Origin: an uncultured Bacteroidota bacterium
Lineage (GTDB): Bacteria > Bacteroidota > Bacteroidia > Bacteroidales > SZUA-534
Reading direction: 5' to 3'
Assembly (NCBI GenBank): GCA_937899145.1
Contig: CALBPW010000296.1
Location: 1-9,690 of the forward strand
DNA: 9,690 bases
The notes beneath the pieces are model-generated. The model saw only the letters and a list, made by a program, of their open reading frames with translations, did no database searches and was not told the origin of the DNA. The translations under genes and the position numbers were made by a program. The first letter of the stretch is position 1. Each line of letters starts with the position of its first letter. Shown here in pieces: positions 6,639-9,690 of this stretch.

Positions 6639-7154
6639 ATGAATATTACGGATTTTGTTGAAGTTGGAAAAGTGGTTAAAACCCACGGTGTTAGTGGTGA
6701 ACTAATTGTAGAACTCGACAATCCCGAAATTCTTGAAGAAACAACCGAACCCGTAGTTCTTGAAATAGAAGGACTACGGGTTCCTTTTTTTATCAGCCAC
6801 GCACAAGCCATCAGCACGCAACGTGCTCGCATTCAGTTTGATTGCACCAAAACCGAACAACGCGCAAAATCGTTGGTTGGCTGTCGATTACTCATCTCCC
6901 CTAACTTGCTTGAAGACCTTGACAATGGTTACGCATCGCCAAATGCACTTATTGGTTTTAAAGTTATTGACAAAACAAAAGGCGAAATTGGCAACATTTT
7001 GCGTATCGACAACCTGAATATCAATCCGTTAATGGTGGTGGGCGATGCCGAAATCCTTATTCCTTTCCATCCCGATTTTGTAACAAAAATCGATTTTCGC
7101 AAACGGCAAGTCAGCATAAATGTGCCCGAAGGCTTGCTGCACATCAACAATTAG
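6639..7154 (+). CDS. rimM: 16S rRNA processing protein RimM
   Basis: RimM helps mature the 3' domain of 16S rRNA and binds S19 during 30S assembly. The 171-aa protein has the N-terminal RimM barrel with K-T-H-G-V-S-G-E at 14-21 and a C-terminal PRC barrel from about residue 100 (I-G-F-K-V-I-D ... G-E-I-G-N-I ... I-L-I-P-F-H-P-D-F-V). Length and motif order are normal. The ATG lies 3 bp after the rpsP stop, so the two are almost certainly co-transcribed and probably translationally coupled. Codons 37-51 overlap a strong terminator-like hairpin with a T-tract (6747-6791), described separately. There is no trmD directly downstream, unlike the proteobacterial rpsP-rimM-trmD-rplS operon. Confidence 0.95.
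   Translation: MNITDFVEVGKVVKTHGVSGELIVELDNPEILEETTEPVVLEIEGLRVPFFISHAQAISTQRARIQFDCTKTEQRAKSLVGCRLLISPNLLEDLDNGYASPNALIGFKVIDKTKGEIGNILRIDNLNINPLMVVGDAEILIPFHPDFVTKIDFRKRQVSINVPEGLLHINN
6747..6791 (+). terminator. Terminator-like hairpin plus T7 inside rimM
   Basis: A 15-base left arm (6747-6761, starting GAACCCGTAG) pairs with the right arm (6769-6783, ending CTACGGGTTC) around a 7-base loop (6762-6768). Fourteen pairs are Watson-Crick and one is T-G. One C follows, and then seven T residues (6785-6791). This is the full form of an intrinsic terminator, but it lies inside the rimM coding region (codons 37-51, residues E-P-V-V-L-E-I-E-G-L-R-V-P-F-F). Actively translating ribosomes would mask it. 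It might cut off transcription when rimM is poorly translated, or be a chance result of the protein sequence. No comparable T-tract exists on the opposite strand. Confidence 0.5.
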
Positions 7155-7184
7155 CAAACGGCTATTAAATACTCCCGGTTTCAG

Positions 7185-7192
7185 TACATTTG
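7185..7192 (+). promoter_or_regulatory. -7 promoter element for the MFS gene
   Basis: TACATTTG matches the Bacteroidota -7 consensus TAnnTTTG in the 78-bp gap between rimM and the MFS gene, 41 bases before its ATG. No clear TTTG -33 element sits at the usual distance. It suggests that the transporter can be transcribed independently of rpsP-rimM. Confidence 0.4.
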
Positions 7193-7232
7193 CAATTTTG
7201 TAAAGGAATACAGTAAATCAGATTATCTATTT

Positions 7233-8432
7233 ATGAATCAAGATGATAACGATATAAAAAATTATAAACTTTGGAATAGCAACTATATAAAAATTTGGTG
7301 CGCCAACTTTATGATTTTCTTCTCGTTTATGTTGTTAATGCCACTTTTGCCACTCTATTTGAGCGACACTTTTAATGCCGACAAAGATACCATCGGTCTT
7401 GTACTTTCAGGCTACACGCTTACAGCCTTGCTTTGCCGCCCTTTCAGCGGTTTTTTAGTTGACCGTTTTCCGCGCAAAAAAGTGCTACTGATATGCTATT
7501 TTCTGTTTTTTGCATTTTTTGCCGGATACTTAATAGCAGGCACATTACTGATTTTCACCATTGTACGCACACTGCATGGAGCGCCATTTGGCGCCACTAC
7601 AGTTGCAAACAGCACCGTCGGAATTGATGTGCTTCACCCCTCACGCCGTGCTGAAGGCATTGGATATTATGGACTTAGCAATAATCTTGCAACAGCCATC
7701 GCGCCAACGTTCGCGCTTTACATTTTCCATATCTGCAACAATTACAATGTGCTATTCGCACTATCGCTAATTTGCGCAGGCATCGGTTTATCTATCAATT
7801 CAACATTGCAACTTTCGCCACGTGAACAAGTTAGCAACAAGCAACCTATTTCGCTCGACCGCTTTTTTCTGCTTAAAGGTTGGCGCGAAGGTGCGACATT
7901 AGCTTGTTACGCTTTTTCATACGGCGTATTATCAACATACATAGCCATTTACGGCAAAGAAGAACTTGGAATCACAGGTGGCACTGGCTTGTTTTTCACG
8001 CTTTTGGCATGCGGGCTCATTATCGCCAGAATACATGGCAGCCGCTCGCTAAGGCAAGGCAAAATTGTGCAAAATGCTGTATTTGGCGTGCTTATATCGA
8101 TGTTTGGCTACTTGCTTTTTGCCGCTATTCATTCGCCTCTGGGCTACTATGGCTCAGCTCTGATTATTGGTTTTGGCAACGGGCACATGTTTCCTGCTTT
8201 TCAAACGATGTTTATCAATCTGGCTTCCAATAGCCAACGCGGAACTGCTAATGCGACACAGCTGACTTCGTGGGATGCGGGCATTGGAATTGGCGTAATT
8301 ATTGGCGGATTGTTTGCCGAAAATTTAGGCTACCATGCAGCTTTCTGGTCGGCATGGATTGTGAATGTTATTGGCGTTGCTGCCTTACTACTATTCACGC
8401 GGAAGCATTTTTTGAAAAACAGACTAAGATAA
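7233..8432 (+). CDS. MFS transporter, drug:H+ antiporter-like (DHA1 type), substrate unknown
   Basis: This is a 399-aa inner-membrane protein with about twelve hydrophobic segments, the usual size for a DHA1-type major facilitator. The loop between helices 2 and 3 has motif A, G-F-L-V-D-R-F-P-R-K-K (residues 73-83), and helix 4 starts V-R-T-L-H-G with the motif B Arg112. The A-E-G-I-G-Y-Y-G-L-S-N block near 140-150 recalls the sugar-efflux/arabinose-efflux-like permeases common in Bacteroidales, but the substrate cannot be read from the sequence. ATG 7233 precedes a soluble N-terminal stretch of about 20 residues. It ends 5 bp from the convergent DUF6048-like gene. Nothing ties it functionally to rpsP-rimM beyond strand and position; it is unrelated in sequence to the ExuT-like transporter on the other strand apart from the shared superfamily. 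Confidence 0.85.
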   Translation: MNQDDNDIKNYKLWNSNYIKIWCANFMIFFSFMLLMPLLPLYLSDTFNADKDTIGLVLSGYTLTALLCRPFSGFLVDRFPRKKVLLICYFLFFAFFAGYLIAGTLLIFTIVRTLHGAPFGATTVANSTVGIDVLHPSRRAEGIGYYGLSNNLATAIAPTFALYIFHICNNYNVLFALSLICAGIGLSINSTLQLSPREQVSNKQPISLDRFFLLKGWREGATLACYAFSYGVLSTYIAIYGKEELGITGGTGLFFTLLACGLIIARIHGSRSLRQGKIVQNAVFGVLISMFGYLLFAAIHSPLGYYGSALIIGFGNGHMFPAFQTMFINLASNSQRGTANATQLTSWDAGIGIGVIIGGLFAENLGYHAAFWSAWIVNVIGVAALLLFTRKHFLKNRLR

Positions 8433-8437
8433 AATCG

Positions 8438-9139
8438 CTATTCGCTTTCAAAGCCATCGCTACCAGCACCACGCAACGGAATAGCGTACATTATTGAGTA
8501 ACTAATACCGCCATTCACCTTATAAAAACCTTTGCCAAAGCCCGGCACAATGTACGGAGTCATATTTTCGTACTTGGCGTGTGCCAACATCACTTTCATG
8601 CGAACTGTCAAAGCAAAATACAGATTATGAAACACTTCAGTTTTTGCGCCAATTGTCATTTCACCCCAAGTTGCCGATAAATTGCGCGATGAAATACTTG
8701 AATAAATAGGCTCTCCATTTGTCTGCATAACAACCGATGGCAATTCATGCTTAAACTTATTATGCGCCACACGCAAACCGATAAAGAACATGTCACGGTC
8801 AAGACGATGCTGATATTTTAACACATTATAATCGAAACCGATACGACCATAAACACCGTCCATCTTATAATTTATGCTATCGGTATCATGTTTAATCCAT
8901 TGTTTACCAACTTCAATCACTGGAAACCAATGATAATGCACTTCGCCATCAATCGAAAATTCAACTCCGCGCGAGCCAATATCGCCTACGTATGGCAATG
9001 CCAGACGCGACAAATCGTATCCTACGCGCACATACATCTGACGGCGTGGCATCTCCTCAACAAATGGCTCTTGCGCATAACTTGCGAAGCACACAAATAA
9101 CAATATTATGTTAAAAAAATATTTTAGCGTGCACCTCAT
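8438..9139 (-). CDS. DUF6048-like exported protein, probable outer-membrane beta-barrel
   Basis: From ATG 9137-9139 the product is 233 aa. It begins with a signal peptide (M-R-C-T-L-K-Y, a hydrophobic core I-I-L-L-F-V-C-F-A, then S-Y-A before Q-E-P). The mature part is rich in alternating polar/hydrophobic strands with many Tyr, Phe and Gly residues (for example M-Y-V-R-V-G-Y-D-L and G-V-Y-G-R-I-G-F-D-Y-N-V), as in small outer-membrane barrels. The open frame extends further upstream, but those residues overlap the preceding gene and would bury the signal peptide, so the later start is preferred; ATG 9146-9148 is an alternative. It overlaps the end of the DUF6452-like gene by 29 bp, so translation is likely coupled. 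As I recall, this pair is found together across Bacteroidales. No function is known to me; family assignment is from memory of the pattern, not from a search. Confidence 0.75.
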   Translation of the reverse strand: MRCTLKYFFNIILLFVCFASYAQEPFVEEMPRRQMYVRVGYDLSRLALPYVGDIGSRGVEFSIDGEVHYHWFPVIEVGKQWIKHDTDSINYKMDGVYGRIGFDYNVLKYQHRLDRDMFFIGLRVAHNKFKHELPSVVMQTNGEPIYSSISSRNLSATWGEMTIGAKTEVFHNLYFALTVRMKVMLAHAKYENMTPYIVPGFGKGFYKVNGGISYSIMYAIPLRGAGSDGFESE

Positions 9140-9644
9140 AATCTTCATCAATTTCGTTGGTGAAATAGTAAACCGAATCAATAGACATCTGATAATCAAC
9201 ATCAACGACACCGGTTTTGCGCCAAATGGTATCGACAAGTGTTAGCGTAGTTGGCACTAACTGCGTATCAATAGCCACTCCAAGTGAATCATAATCAATT
9301 TGATAGCGGACAGTATCGATACTAAAAGTATCAAGAATAATTTCGTAAATTGGCTCAACACCCGACATTGAATACAATGTGTAAGCAAGATTGCGGAAAC
9401 AATAAAATGGCCCGCACTCAAGGTTTGTGATTGTCAATTCAGGAGTTGATGCGACTGCCAAAATACTGTTTTCCTTTTCGACAGCTGTGGTTGTAACGCC
9501 TATAAGTGTAAACTGCACAAATGTGGTATCGCTGTCAATATTAAGTGGGATTTTAACCGTTGAAGGCAACCCTGCACCCCGATATAGAATGCTGTCGGTT
9601 TCCGGCAAATAAATTATTGTGGTGTCGATTTTTTTGCCCGACAA
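9111..9644 (-). CDS. DUF6452-like protein, start unresolved
   Basis: The readable product is 177 aa from a TTG at 9642-9644. It is Thr/Asp/Ser-rich with strand-like segments such as I-D-T-T-I-I-Y-L-P, I-P-L-N-I-D-S-D-T-T-F and a central L-E-C-G-P-F-Y-C-F motif near residues 76-84. The order of these elements and the following DUF6048-like gene fit the DUF6452 family of small Bacteroidales envelope proteins, usually lipoproteins; the match is from memory. The TTG start gives no signal peptide. The same frame continues upstream as E-Q-F-P-P-L-H-C-Q-L-A-Q-L, which resembles the family's conserved Pro-Pro...Cys segment, but it is stopped by TAG at 9681-9683 with no ATG between. Either the start is the TTG, or the true N-terminus is in another frame because of a frameshift near the window end. 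The gene may therefore be broken or incompletely read. Confidence 0.6.
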   Translation of the reverse strand: MSGKKIDTTIIYLPETDSILYRGAGLPSTVKIPLNIDSDTTFVQFTLIGVTTTAVEKENSILAVASTPELTITNLECGPFYCFRNLAYTLYSMSGVEPIYEIILDTFSIDTVRYQIDYDSLGVAIDTQLVPTTLTLVDTIWRKTGVVDVDYQMSIDSVYYFTNEIDEDYEVHAKIFF

Positions 9645-9690
9645 CTGCGCAAGTTGGCAATGAAGTGGCGGAAACTGCTCCTATTGAGGC

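Noticed and set aside
6416..6832. Long open frame on the minus strand opposite the rpsP tail and the start of rimM (138 aa)
   Set aside because: It is an Ala/Ser-rich shadow produced by the repetitive GCx/GAA codons of the S16 tail, with no family resemblance.
8433..8437. Shared bidirectional terminator between the convergent MFS and DUF6048-like genes
   Set aside because: The gap is 5 bp and I found no stable hairpin with a T-tract in the surrounding bases.
9140..9238. Longer N-terminus for the DUF6048-like protein (33 extra residues)
   Set aside because: It lies inside the upstream gene and would place a signal peptide in the middle of the protein; an ATG at 9137-9139 gives a normal signal peptide.
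9681..9683. TAG recoded as an amino acid
   Set aside because: TAG is used as the normal stop of rpsP, rimM and uxaC in the same window, so recoding is not supported.

Overview
The window looks like Bacteroidota DNA, most likely order Bacteroidales. Three things support this. The S16 protein carries a long Ala/Glu/Lys-rich tail. The strong promoter matches fit the Bacteroidota -7 element TAnnTTTG, with no Shine-Dalgarno sequence ahead of the genes examined in the bulk. The right end holds a DUF6452/DUF6048-like gene pair that I know only from Bacteroidales. The bulk of the window is moderately AT-rich. The family cannot be assigned from this sequence.

Left part (1-5924, minus strand): a hexuronate-use cluster, read right to left as lacI-type regulator > GH43 lipoprotein glycosidase > ExuT-like hexuronate transporter > uxaC (glucuronate/galacturonate isomerase) > start of a KDPG aldolase gene (eda) cut by the window edge. 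The gaps are very short (ATGA overlap, 46 bp, 15 bp, 30 bp), so this is probably one operon. The surface glycosidase would trim side chains from a uronic-acid-containing plant polysaccharide. ExuT would import the uronate, UxaC would isomerise it, and the pathway would end at KDPG cleavage by Eda. The regulator would sense a sugar and control the set. A good promoter and a small palindrome lie just upstream of the regulator gene.

The first ~300-345 bases do not match the rest. They are about 65-70% G+C in places, use GC-ending codons, and the eda gene has a textbook AGGAG ribosome binding site. The switch falls inside uxaC, in a stretch encoding a conserved protein motif. The uxaC gene is therefore chimeric: either an assembly misjoin with a GC-rich, probably Bacillota-like genome, or a real recombination in the shared uxaC-eda gene order.

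Middle (5925-8432, plus strand): a divergent promoter region, then rpsP (ribosomal protein S16) and rimM (16S processing factor) 3 bp apart, then an MFS transporter with its own -7 motif. Inside the rimM coding region is a 15-bp hairpin followed by seven T residues, which has the form of an intrinsic terminator.

Right end (8438-9690, minus strand): two exported proteins of unknown function, DUF6452-like followed by DUF6048-like, overlapping by about 29 bp. The upstream end of the DUF6452-like gene has an in-frame TAG and no usable ATG, so its true start is unresolved. No tRNA, rRNA, CRISPR array, insertion sequence or phage gene was seen.
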